From positions 930,001 to 994,000 of the forward strand of contig JAHNUO010000011.1 of the NCBI GenBank assembly GCA_019787685.1: a stretch of DNA of 64,000 nucleotides, given 5' to 3'. This document shows, one piece after another, positions 36,692 to 47,527 of the stretch. Below the pieces are notes generated by a model, which saw only the letters and a program-made list of their open reading frames with translations, did no database searches and was not told the origin of the DNA. Each line of letters starts with the position of its first letter. The stretch's first letter is position 1. This DNA comes from Chiua virens. Lineage: Eukaryota; Basidiomycota; Agaricomycetes; Boletales; Boletaceae. The position numbers and the translations under genes were made by a program.

Positions 36692-37711
36692 ATGGTTAGC
36701 GACTCGGACGTTCCTCTAGGTGTCGGCGACGTGACTGCCGTTGTGTACGCCCAAGGCGGGCGTGAACATGAATGGCGACCATTCCAACACACGCGCCGGT
36801 ACACGAACGCGTTCGTCATCGAGGGCAACAAGGTACGTCTGCATGCTGCTCAGTCAGCGTACGAGTCGATCTGTCTGATCATGCGGTGATGGGTTCGCTC
36901 TAGCTGCTGCTCGGTCTCAAGAAACGTGGGTTCGGTGTTGGTCTGTAAGTCCACATCGCTTCTTCGGTAGAGCGGGACCTCGTGTCACGCGTGCCCCGGC
37001 GAAAAGGCGCACATACATGAATGAGCTATGGTGACATTGCTGGCAGGTACAATGGCTTCGGGGGTAAAGTCGAGCCAGGCGAGACCCCATTGCAAGCGGC
37101 TCGACGAGAGCTGCAGGTACGCCTCTCCTCGCCAGGTCACTGCCATCGCTCAATGTGTGCCCTCCTGAATTGATCGATTGATGCATCCTGATCCCCGGCA
37201 CCGCGACACCTTCGCCTCGCGCAGGAAGAAGCTGGGATCGATGCACCGCTGGAGCACGCCGGAACGCTGTTTTTCGTGGTGGATGGTATCGATTGGGCGT
37301 TTGATGTCCAGATTTACGTCGCTCGAGCGTATGAGGGTGTCCCGACCGAGTGCGTACTTTGTACTCGCGTTCGAGCTCTCGGCGAGGGACTGAATGCTTT
37401 ATGTTATCCACCCCCTGCGATGGTCACACAGGTCAGACGAGATGAACCCGAGCTGGTTCTCGCTCTCAGACGACAGCGTCTACGCGCGGGGCTGCTCCGA
37501 GTCCGCCGCCAGTGGCACTGTGCCGACTCTGACGGACCTACCGTACATCCCGTACGACCAGATGTGGGCCGACGATATTCACTGGCTGCCTCAGCTCGTG
37601 CGCGGGGAGCGGTTCGTCGGACGGGCGGACCTTGGTGCGGGGAACGTGATGCGACGGTATTGGTTTGGCAAGGTCGTGGAGAGTGTGACTGGCGATGTCG
37701 AACTGCGATGA
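36692..37711 (+). CDS. MTH1/NUDT1-type Nudix hydrolase
   Basis: Five exons (36692-36832, 36904-36944, 37047-37116, 37225-37349, 37432-37711) give an unbroken 218-residue protein. The Nudix box is perfect: G67-x5-E73-x7-R81-E82-x2-E85-E86-x-G88 within GGKVEPGETPLQAARRELQE. The surroundings are those of MTH1: NAFVIEGNKLLLGLKKRGFG upstream and IPYDQMWADDIHWLP downstream. MTH1 removes oxidised purine nucleotides such as 8-oxo-dGTP from the pool, which prevents mutation. Compared with the ~156-residue human enzyme it has N-terminal and C-terminal extensions. It lies 195 bp downstream of the SREBP gene on the same strand. Confidence 0.93.
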
Positions 37712-38573
37712 TGCATGATGAATGGATCACAGGCACTATATTTCCTTTACATACACAATGATAGTTACACTCTTTGGATCTGGAGTACATGGATTCAGGC
37801 CGAACGAATTTATAGATCTACTACGCACCAGGATTCTAGGAATGTGGTGTAACAATTCCTGGGCCCCTATAAGGCCCAGGTTTCTGGCACGGCACTCCTC
37901 TGCGTCGAGGTGGCGTGTTATGAGGGGGGTGCGGGCGACTGCGTAAAAGACATGGAAAGCGTCTCTGGTGGAGCGGATGCGGACATTCTGCAGGGACTCG
38001 GGATGCTGTGGGAGGGAGATGGGAATGGAATGGAATGATCTCTGTCGTCAGACGAGTGCGCGAGTGACTTAGATCAGACGGAGTGAGCCTTGTGAGGGCC
38101 CGGGGAGACTACATTTGCCCATAGTACGATTTGGGAAGCCGAGATCGAGATACATCGACGGCTACCAGGCACTGGATGCTTCAGCGCGCGTATCTGACTA
38201 GTGTACGATCTATCTATGTTTTGTATTGTAATGAAATATACGCCAATGAAAATTCACTGGCGCAAGTGGCGGTCCATTACTGTACTATATTTACAGACCG
38301 ATTCTGTCTACTAATATGCTGTTTCCGTTACAGCATCTGTGTCCTACTGATGTACAGCTACTTACCGTTCCAAGATAGAGTTTATTATTCGAACCTGAAC
38401 CCGTGCTTAGATCGAAGGGTCATCTCTCCTGCAAGTCTCGAGCGGATCTTTCTGTCATTGGTTCGCTTATATATCAGCTAATTCAAGCTGTGGCTAGCAA
38501 CTGAGTTGTGTCGCTCGGAAATCTTTAAAATCATCGACTGTCCTTTGGGTCCGTATCCTCGAAATCCGCTTCC
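37712..38573. other. Intergenic, nothing recognised
   Basis: AT-rich stretches (38215-38400) and a short inverted GGGCCC/GGGCC region near 37860. No convincing frame or RNA gene. It includes the promoter of the zinc-cluster gene. Confidence 0.45.
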
Positions 38574-40127
38574 ATGACTTCTCCCTCTGCGTCTGATCCC
38601 CAGGCGCGTTCCATTCTGCCGTCTTCGACTACATATCAGCCCATACGACAACTCCATCCCTATCTCCCTCCCTCTGGAGCCCCTCTGGCTGCTCAGGAAA
38701 CACAGCCACATATATACCCATCTCCCGGTCCTTACACCCTTCTTCCAGGATCCTATTCTATCCAATCCACGCCACCTCCGGAAATTCAAGTTTTATATTC
38801 AAAAAGCGAAGGTGTCAACTCGGAGCCACTGGCAAAGGGCGAAGCAGGACAGGAGCCTGGACCCGCCAAAAAGAAAAGGCGACGTCAAGCCCTCAGCTGC
38901 ATTGGTAAGTATATCGATGCCATTTTTCCTTATGGGCGTACGCAAACAAGACTTTGCAGAGTGTAAGAGACGCAAGATCAAGTGTGACAGGTTCGGTGTC
39001 TGTAGTCTCATGAAGTCTCGAGACCATTGAGGCAGTTTCCAGGGCACAGCCGTGTGGTCCCTGCGTACGACGCTGGTGAACCCTCAAAATGCCAGGTCTG
39101 TTCCGCTCTTTCCCTTTCCTACTCTCTTCTGAACTCGAGACCCTGTTTGTCACACACAGGTCAAGATAGAGCGTTCCTTTTCCTTCCAAGAGCTCCGGTC
39201 TTGCTCCCGCTTCGCGACACCGCCTGTTGCCATCACTCCAGCTCTCAATACGGGCCATGATCATGTCCTCATTCCCGCGACTTCCCTGACTCGGGATATT
39301 TCGCGATATAACCAGTTAGCGCGGTAAGTAGGTGATTTGGGAGCTGTGGACAATTGGCTTGATCATTCTTGTAGAATCCAGCGCTATCCTCAGGTCGTCA
39401 GGAGAGGTCCAGCCTCTCGTAGCAGGTCAGTCTCACGAGAGCTGATTCAGATTCACTGACAGCGTTGCCCTGAATCAAGTGCGTCATCGACCTCACCGTG
39501 GCGGCACTTCATGCATCCAGAGGGACATCCCTACTTCGTGTTGAAAAGCGAATCCGATTTTTCCGTTGTTACCGAGTCGGACGTCCATGATATAGAGACC
39601 GAAAGACGAATTTTCGATTGTCTCGAACTCGTAAAGAAGGAATTGCAAGACCAAAGTATCCATGTCTCTCCCAGATGCGAACTGTTCTTACAGTTGGGAC
39701 AAGACTTGTCTTGCAATTACTACTTTGTTGACCACGCTGGAAAAGCTTTGTTCTGGCTTGAGGATATGGGTGCCAAATCGCTTGGTATTCCGCAAGCAAA
39801 TTCTTCTTTCCATATCGGTATGTCCCTCCATGTAGACGTGGTCGCTGCCTCTTACAGTCGCATAGATCTAGCACTAGAACGCTTATATTGGACGCATGTC
39901 CAATTTTATCCGATGCATCACGAGTCCGATGGAATGTCTCATCTCGTGAATGATCTCTACAGTGTCATTGGCAATGCCCTAGCCGGTAAAGACAATACTG
40001 TAGTTTCTCGGTCACATTATGATGGCTCACCCGCATATACCAGACAGACTGACGTCAAGGTCCTCAGCGTCCACATATAGTGCAGATACTTGTAAACAAT
40101 TTTTGAAGCTACTCTCATGGAAGCAAG
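38574..40127 (+). CDS. Zn2Cys6 zinc cluster joined to WW-like agaricomycete domain (one apparent frame break)
   Basis: Exons 38574-38904, 38960-38990 and 39043-39095 encode a Pro-rich start and a Zn2Cys6 cluster: SCIECKRRKIKCDR then AQPCGPCVRR and SKC, with spacing C-x2-C-x6-C-x5-C-x2-C-x8-C. In the third exon CGC TGG TGA interrupts RR|GEPSKC unless the T at 39074 is ignored. Exons 39160-39323, 39375-39425, 39480-39985 and 40044-40127 follow in consistent phase and encode a family common in mushrooms: WRHFMHPEGHPYFVL, SPRCELFLQLG, NYYFVDHAGKALFWLEDMG, LERLYWTHVQFYPMH, TCKQFLKLL. The usual zinc-cluster continuation (QWH..EPVEKY) is absent, so this may be a chimera or two genes. The 3' end beyond 40127 is unresolved. 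Confidence 0.55.
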
Positions 40128-40627
40128 GTGCGCCGGCCCTTTGCAACCCGAACTTTTTTAAACACGGCCACGTCATAGGACAACACATGGATGGACGCAC
40201 AATCCGCTCCGCTGGTATGTGGTATTTGAACTTACTCTTCCTTGTCTGATTGTGTTATATCAGCACGTCTCGCTGGCGATATAGGTATGCCTTGCCCCTT
40301 GCAAAAGGATACGTAGGCACTTCTTACCCGATTGCAGCGACTCGGGAGTTTCTTATGCTGAACTCCCGGCAGTCTACTCGTTCCAATGAACTACAGCAAA
40401 CGTTTCCTCCTGACGATGCACTAAGTGGAGGTAGCCCCCTTTCCCATTGCAATTACACGGGAAATTTTCCTGATAAGGGTCCAAACGCAGACGAATCGAG
40501 AAAGGCCTGCCAAGATTTCGATGTCCAATGTCGAGATCCGAACCCAGCAGGGGAAGAACAGAGGTGCGCGAAACTGAACGATGCCAGTGAACGTTCAAGG
40601 ATAGGGAGGACTATCAACGGAGTGACT

Positions 40628-41870
40628 GAGGCAAGAATGTCATTAGAAGAGATTCGGTCCAGTTTCCTCATGACCTTACCGGCCATGTTGCAAGATCCGA
40701 TACATCTCCGTTTGCGTCAGGCGCCTATGGGGATATCTATAGAGGCAAGTTGAATACGAGGGCGAAATCGATCGATGTGCGTATACTCTTCTCATACTAC
40801 TAAAGGAAAGCTAAACGTGTGTTAGGTTGCCATCAAGGTACATAGAGTGTACCTACAGCACAACAGACACCTGCATGAAAGGATGAAAGTGCGTGAAAGT
40901 CCACAGGAGACTCAGGCCAGCTTAACATTATTTACTGCGGAACAGCAATACCGCAGAGAACTAATCGTGTCTTTGCAACTGAACCACCCAAACATTTTAC
41001 AGTTATTAGGGACCGTCCGGGACCCCAGTGCGCACTCCGACATACTACCCGCTATGGTGACCCCATGGATTGAAAATGGTGCATTAACGTCATATCTTGA
41101 AGCGAAACGAAAACTTGTCGATAGAGCAGAGACTTCTCTTGGTGGGTATTCGATGGGAAGCATGGTCCAGGTTGACTGGATATAGTCTTCTAGGTTGATG
41201 GTGTGGCTCACGGCTTGCGGTACTGTATGTGCTTTTACAATGCCGTTTAACCCTTCTCACAAGAAGCACTCTCCGCGTGTTAGTACATTCTCACCACGTT
41301 GTCCATGGTGATCCTCTCAGGCGTACGTATTCCGACTCTTTCTGTTATTCGCTAACAGTCTCCATTGACAGTCGAACGTACTCGTTCGTGGTGATGGGTA
41401 CCGCCTGTATTGGTGACTTTGGGCTGTCCACATTGCTGACAGCGATAGGGGGACCAACCTTTGCTGACGAGTCGTCAGAATAAGGGCACAGTGCGATGGA
41501 TGGCCCCTGAACTATTGTACTTGCACACGATCACAAATCCGACAACACAGAGCGACATATATTCATTCGGGAGCATCATGTTGCAGGTGAATCCCTACGT
41601 GTTCAGTCTTTGCTTGTGGTGACGACTAACCAAGGCTACGGAAAGATTCTGACAGGGAATATTCCTTACCATCACCTTCTGCGCGATGCACAAGTCATCA
41701 TTGCTATCTCGAGAGGTGCACGGCCCAACCGGTCCGATGAAGAAGCCGTCACAAACACTAGGTGGACATTCATCGAAGAATGTTGGGCCATGAATCCCGA
41801 TCAACGACCTTCGAGTGAAGAGCTTGTCAAGTTTACGAGCCAAGAGCTCTCTGGATGTGTAGCAAACTAG
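40628..41870 (+). CDS. TKL-type protein kinase, frame repeatedly broken
   Basis: The frame opens after 40627 as NVIRRDSVQFPHDLTGHVAR, typical of mushroom TKL kinases, followed by the glycine loop ASGAYGDIYRGKL (about 40700-40740). An intron with GTGCGT..TTAG leads to the lysine motif VAIKVHR. Then come YRRELIVSLQLNHPNILQLL, PWIENGALTSYL, VDGVAHGLRY, HVVHGD (catalytic loop), SNVLV, IGDFGLS, GTVRWMAPELL, SDIYSFGSI and FIEECWAMNPDQRPS, ending TAG at 41870. Joining them requires +1 corrections near 41116, 41316, 41406 and 41465. The residues of an active kinase are present, so either the gene is a recent pseudogene, the assembly has errors, or decoding is unusual. The N-terminal boundary with the upstream gene is not resolved. 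Confidence 0.5.
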
Positions 41871-42291
41871 GGGTGGTCATTTGTTTGGATCGCCAGGAAC
41901 CCTTCGTCGATTTCCTTCCAATTCCTTTTAGAATTCCTTTCCCCGAGTCCTTCCGTACCCTCCCGCACTCCACATGCCACAGCATAGACCTCTTTGTATT
42001 TCATTGGACCCTATATCACTATCGCCTACAGTATACAAGCCCTTGCTATCGTTGTATATCATCCCCTTGGATTTGGGATAGTTCATTAACTATGAATCGT
42101 AGTCTGCTTATCGTTTCAAATCGAGTGTATTATGCTAGTTGTACAACATTTGCATGTCGAACACATCTAATGACCGATAATGATGACGGATCAGGAAGCC
42201 AGAGATGATACAAGTATCCGCCTTTCTCTGCATAACTCTGCCGTTTGTGCAAAGAAGTGATCCGAGTCGATGTCGCATCCCAACAAGTGTT
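41871..42291. other. Intergenic, nothing recognised
   Basis: 3' flank of the kinase; AT-rich, no convincing frame. Confidence 0.4.
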
Positions 42292-42777
42292 CTACTTCTC
42301 CGACTTGAAGTGCTCTCGTGCGCTTCCCTGTTGTTCGAATGTTACCTGGGATACCACAATCCGCGATGACAGCGGGAAGCAGATGGTGAGCCTAGGAATA
42401 GTTCTTTGTATACAGTTGAACCGTTTCGGCCGTGGACATGGCGCATCTCCAAAAACTATGCAGATGAAGCCCGAAAGGGTGTCAACCACGCTGAGCGTAT
42501 CGAGGGAGTACTGTAGTAAACGACGCCGAGCGAACTCATAATTGCCCTGCACCAAGGCAATCCCTGCCTGGTGATAGAGGGCTGTCCATGAGACCGCTGT
42601 CGACAGCGTCGTGAGCCCGATTCGTTCCATTGGGACGTCGAATCCCCGCCGAAGGAATGCTGCCTCTGCCACGACCTCGAGGAATAACCAACGATCCCGC
42701 ACGTTCGGATGACGACGAGGAACGTGATCGGATGGGTTCAAGAATCCGTTCAATTTCTCCCGGTACGCTGTAGCCAT
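42292..42777 (-). other. Open frame of 161 codons, unknown
   Basis: The frame reads MATAYREKLNGFLNPSDHVP, RDRWLFLEVVAEAAFLRRG, TALYHQAGIALVQGNYEFAR and LQYSLDTLSVVDTLSGF. It is protein-like in its first 110 residues but has no recognised domain, and no upstream exon could be joined. It lies next to a decayed copy of the WW-like gene, so it may itself be a remnant. Confidence 0.3.
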
Positions 42778-42894
42778 AGCACATCATCACCAGCTGGGAT
42801 TGCAGACCGCGATATGAATAATAGTCTATCAAGTTTTAAAAAAGCTTGTCGTCACGGTAGAGCCTGATAACGTCGTGTTGAACGTGAACGGTTG

Positions 42895-43450
42895 AACAGC
42901 GAAACCGATTTTTTCGTTGTTACCATGACATAGAGTCTGTCACGCTCATCGAATGCTTTGAGTATGGGGACTGGATCCGCACAGAGATGCCAGTCATGGT
43001 ACGAGCCTTGAGGCGCGTGGCTTGAAAGGAGGCGGGATGATCCGTGGGAGTGCCATCTGACCAAAATAAGCCACCTGGTCGCCTATCTAAGTTCCCGCTG
43101 ACTCATCTGTGCCTTGGTGATCCCCTTGGTGAGAGCTTTCGCAGGCTCGACGTCCCTGCCTATTCCACCCTTTTACCTGCCCTTCCATGTTCTTCATGGA
43201 GTCCGATCCCGATCGATGATCGATGGTGCCCGATGGCACAAACAAAACCGACATCCCACGGACAGATTCAGTACCAGGACCTCCCGGTCCTGGTCCCATA
43301 GGATGCGGGCACCAAATCCTCTGTCATCCTTCTCCTTTTTATAGCGGTACGTCGGACATGGTCTCCCTCTTACAGTCGGATAACACTAGAATGGACGCAT
43401 GCCAGTGTCGAGTTTTGCCAGATGCATCACGAGTCCAGGATTCATGAATG
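42895..43450 (+). pseudogene. Decayed partial copy of the WW-like gene
   Basis: Two stretches resemble the gene at 39.5-39.95 kb. The sequence at about 42899-42930 (GCGAAACCGATTTTTTCGTT) matches GCGAATCCGATTTTTCCGTT at 39547. The sequence at about 43372-43441 matches 39857-39930, including GAATGGACGCATG / TATTGGACGCATG and GATGCATCACGAGTCC. Between them the copy is rearranged and no frame survives. It documents a local duplication followed by decay. Confidence 0.55.
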
Positions 43451-43981
43451 ACTAAACCTCCGCTTGCGAGTACAGCAGAGGCTGTATCCTGGTAAAGATA
43501 GGGTACCAAAACTCTAGGTGGAATTCCACATTGATTTATGGTACCCACCTTTACTGGGGCAAACTCGATCTCTCAGTGACTGAATTGATGCTCAAGACTT
43601 GATACGTAGGTAGGAGGAAAAGAGAGGCAGACTGCTGTGACACAAGCGCACCCGAGGCCTCGAGAGCTGTTACGACAACTTGCACGCCGTTATGATATAA
43701 TCCCAACCACGAGTCAGTGTCACACATCCTGGCAACGAATCCTAACAACGTTCGTATTATCCCATCCTATCTAGCAATTCTACTACATCTCCATGCACAG
43801 CTCTACGACATGATAACCCAACACTAAATGATCTTCTTGATTGACTGTAACTAATAAATGTATGCGTGTAAAACTAATGCAAGACGACGACAACGTGCGT
43901 TTGATGCAAATGACCGACAATTTCATCCAAGGTCAACGGAGGGGCAACAGCACAAAAAGGCTGACAGAGGGATGAGTGACC
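43451..43981. other. Intergenic, nothing recognised
   Basis: Sequence between the decayed copy and the 3' end of the Bur1-type gene. No frame, repeat or RNA gene was recognised. Confidence 0.4.
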
Positions 43982-46900
43982 TCAAGTATGCAGAGACCAG
44001 ACGCACGCATCGCTATGAATACGGCAAGTCCCCACTGAGCCCTCCAGCTCCCGCCTCCGTTTCCTACTCCATCCCCTCCTCCAACTGAGCTTCCATACCT
44101 TCCCCGGTCCCGGTCCATCCTCCCCCGGTCCCTCTCCCTCTCCCTCCCTCGGTCCCGATCTCTCTCTCCTCTCCCTCTCTCGCTCAGGTCGACCCCCAAC
44201 ACCAACACCCAACGGCGCTGCCGGCTTCGGAGGTAACCCCATAGGGCGCAACGGCAACGATGGGTGCACAAGCGGCGGCCTGCCTTTGTCGCCTTCTCTG
44301 TCATTCAGATAGTGCCGTGGACCAGGTTCGTGGCCATACCCATGACCATGGCCTTGCGGTGGTGGTAATGGCGGTGGATAGCCATGCGGCGGCGGCGGGT
44401 ACCCGTTCATGGGTGGCATCCCAGCAGGAGGGAAGTGACCGTATGCGCCTGGAGGCGGGGCACCGTACCCGCCGCCCATGGGTATGCTCGTCCGGGAGGA
44501 CCACCTTGCGCTTGCTGCATCAATGCAGTGAGCATGACAGGCGGAGGTGGTACACCTCCCCGTGGTCTTCCGTGACCATGAGGTCCAGGTGGTGGATGTC
44601 CATAGAATCCCTGTCCATGCTGAAGCGCAGGACGTACGTGATCAGGAGGCGGATGTTGTGGGGGGATGTTGTTCCGACGTCCTCGCTTGTCAAATTCGTG
44701 TGAGGCTTCATAGACAGGGAGTCTAAGGATCCGAGTTACATCAGTACTCAGATGAAGTAGATTGGCGTTGAAAACTCACGATTTGGGATCGGCAGGCAAC
44801 GGGTCCGTCCAAAAGTAGTCATGATCGAGTGCTTGAGAGGCTGTGATCCTATCCCGCGGATTACACGTGAGGAGTTTGTCCAGGAGATCGGAGGTCTCAG
44901 GACCGATGCTGATGCTGCATGCGGCCGGCGGCGAGGAATGTCAAACGCATGTTCGATGAACGTAAATACATCTCACCAGATACCCACCTGACAAGCGAAG
45001 ACTTCAACTTCTTGGGGTAATTTTGGAAGCGCTTCACTCCCTCACACCCAGGCAATGCATCAAAGTTGGGCCATGTGTGTTGGTTGGGTGTCCCGCACAA
45101 TTGCCAAATCTTTTCCAATTGGTCAATATCAGATGTCCCGGGAAGAATTGGTTTGCGCATAAACATCTCGCCTAGGACGCAGCTGCAAACGTGTCGGTAA
45201 GCTTAGCAATCCCACGTAATGACCATGGTTGCGATCATGAAACATCAAACGACCACTCACCCGATGCCCCATATGTCGACCTCGCCTCCATATTGTCTCG
45301 CTCCGAGGAGTAGCTCAGGGGGTCTATACCATCTCGTCACGACGCAATTTGTATATCTCTTCTCCTTCCCATCCGGGTGTTTACCACCCTTGCCTTGTAA
45401 ATCGCCCGCGGTAGATGGGAAGAACGATAGAGGGATCAAATGCGCGTGCAAGACCAAAATCGGCGATACGCAACGATCCGGTATTGGAGATGAGTAAATT
45501 GGCAGCTTTCATATCACGGTGTAGGATGTGGTTCTGCGTATATGCGCATGTTCATCGTAGAATCCAAAGGAAGCGAAGACGAGGTACTCACTCGGTGCAT
45601 ATACTCCGTTCCTTCCAAGAGTTGTTTCATGTATAGCTTGATATGGCTAGGCTGTAGCTTTACTCTGTCGTTCTCCAATAATCCTGCAAGATCGTGGTCC
45701 ATGTACGGAAAGACCATGTACACCGAAAGAGGAGACTCTTTGCCTTTACCTATACGACGTCATTAACGTAAGTATCGATGCTGACCTGGAATAAGCACGG
45801 AAACGCAGAGATAAACTTACTCCGAACCACAAACATATCGACGATATCCACAATGCATGGATGCTTCATGGCTTTAAGAATCTTGATTTCCCGAAGAGCG
45901 GTCACTGGTACACCTTCTTTCTCGTTATGCATGAGGATGCGTTTCAAAGCCACAGCTCGTCCCGTAGCGAATTTGGACTGCCTTGTGGACTTCACTAGGA
46001 TAGCGAATGCGACGGATGAGGGCCAGGAGACCACTTTCATACTGAGAGTACACGTACCCAAAAGTCCCTTCCCCAACCTTTGTCGTGGCAGTTATAATCC
46101 AACTGCTTCCCACAACCCTCGAATGTTCTCCCATATGCTTCCATCTCCTCCTTGCGTGACCTCTCCACGAGTTGGCGTTTCTTCTTTCCCGCCGTGACTG
46201 CAAAAGAGTCACCTTCACTGCCATGTCCACCACTCTGATCGACACCGCTAACCGCAGCCCGTTTCTCCCGCGCCCTTTGTACATCCTCAGTCTCTTGCAG
46301 GTGGTAAAGGCAACGGAGATGGAGAATGGTCGTCGCGTGGTGCGTTAGGACGCTTGAGAGCAAAGGACACTGTGGTATGAGCTTGGGGTAAGGTGTCGTC
46401 CTTGACCTGCATCGAAACCTCTTCGATGGACTCCTCAGAGAGAGGTGCGGGATGTACTGGTGAAAGTGGCGGTGGTGGCGTGCGACGAGGAGATACAGGT
46501 GACGGCGAGACAGGCCGATATTCTACTTCTGCGAGATACTAGTTATACTCTGAGGAACCCATCAAAGTTTTAGACTCACCTGGATGCGAAAGTTCATGAC
46601 TGACGCCACCTCGACGAGCTGTTCTGCTTAGGAGCGACGCCCCAATAGGTATCGTTCCTCCGTTGGTCACGATCCCTGGGTTCAGGGCGCACTCTGTCTG
46701 GCCGAAAGTCCCTCGACAAGGGGGAGAATGAGGGCTGGGGTGATCGACGGGCGGGTAACCTGTGCTTGCGATGCTGATTCGGCGAAGACGGTGACAGGGA
46801 ACGTGACAGGGATTGTGGTTGCGAGAGGGGAGAGCGAGGACGATGTGGTTGAGGGAGGGGCGGGGTGCGTGCGAGGTCACGGGGAATATCTCTGTCAAAA

Positions 46901-47467
46901 GGTCTTTCTGGATATCGGTCTCGCGAGCCACGGTGTGGATGTGGTGACATCGGGGGATGCGGAGGCGGAGGTCGGTAGGAGCGGCTGCTGTCGTACGGGT
47001 GTCTGTCCCATTCTCTGTCGCGCGGGTCCCATGGTGGCCGCCGGTCACGTTCGCGGTCTCGCTCCCAGCCACGCTCGTCAGGGACCCAGCGGTCGGCCAT
47101 GCGGCGACGTGAAGAAACGTCTTGGGGACGCTGGTCACGAAACTTGGGCTTTTCGAGGCGATGGTCATCGTCGGGCGCCCGGTCGTATTGCTGTGGCGGT
47201 TTTCTGTCGTCGGGTGGGAAGCGGACAGACGAGCGCGAGTCTGACTGATTGCAGGGGATCCCTTAGCTTGAATGGGAACTTGATCTTTGACTCGAATTTG
47301 GCCGCGGACGCTGGCGATGACGGCCCGTGAGTGAGTTCCTGTGAGGTTGAGTCGGGGTCGTCGAGCTCGCCCTCCTCTGGAGAGGAAGTGAGGGTGCGCT
47401 TTGAGGGGCGGGTGTCGAGCGGTGGCGACGCAGAACGTTTTGTTGGAGACGAGTGCGTCGTGTTCAT
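43982..47467 (-). CDS. BUR1: Bur1/Cdk9-type cyclin-dependent kinase (several apparent frame breaks)
   Basis: The gene starts at ATG 47467 with [18 protein letters not shown] and an Arg/Asp/Pro/Ser-rich N-terminal domain ([20 protein letters not shown]). The kinase domain has [33 protein letters not shown], the hallmark [11 protein letters not shown] (PITALRE in Cdk9), [44 protein letters not shown] and [14 protein letters not shown] Gly/Pro-rich tail follows. Bur1/Cdk9 phosphorylates RNA polymerase II and Spt5 to promote elongation. The natural reading needs +1 corrections near 47253, 46596, 46299, 46090, 45977 and 45386, and the tail near 44465 has a further shift. The site at 46090 (AAC[T]GCC, between LDYN and ATTKVGEG) is tightly pinned. 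The gene is essential in yeast, so a true pseudogene would be surprising. Confidence 0.8.
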
Positions 47468-47527
47468 GTTCCAACCGTCTTTTTGGCGTCGAGCAAAATA
47501 ACATACCTCTGATTAGTCATCACTTCA
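47468..47527. promoter_or_regulatory. 60-bp divergent start-to-start region (BUR1 / PTEN)
   Basis: The start codons of BUR1 (minus) and the PTEN-type gene (plus) are separated by only 60 bp, which must hold both leaders and core promoters, or the leaders overlap. Confidence 0.5.

Noticed and set aside
40250..40753. 167-codon frame just upstream of the TKL kinase as its N-terminal domain
   Set aside because: The kinase glycine loop is read in another frame (HVARSDTSPFASGAYGDIY), which is open from 40628; the competing frame has no recognised content.
46539..47504. 321-codon minus-strand frame in the BUR1 N-terminal region
   Set aside because: It is a second reading of the same Arg/Pro/Ser-rich segment. 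The [15 protein letters not shown] frame fits the flanking exons and the composition expected for Bur1.
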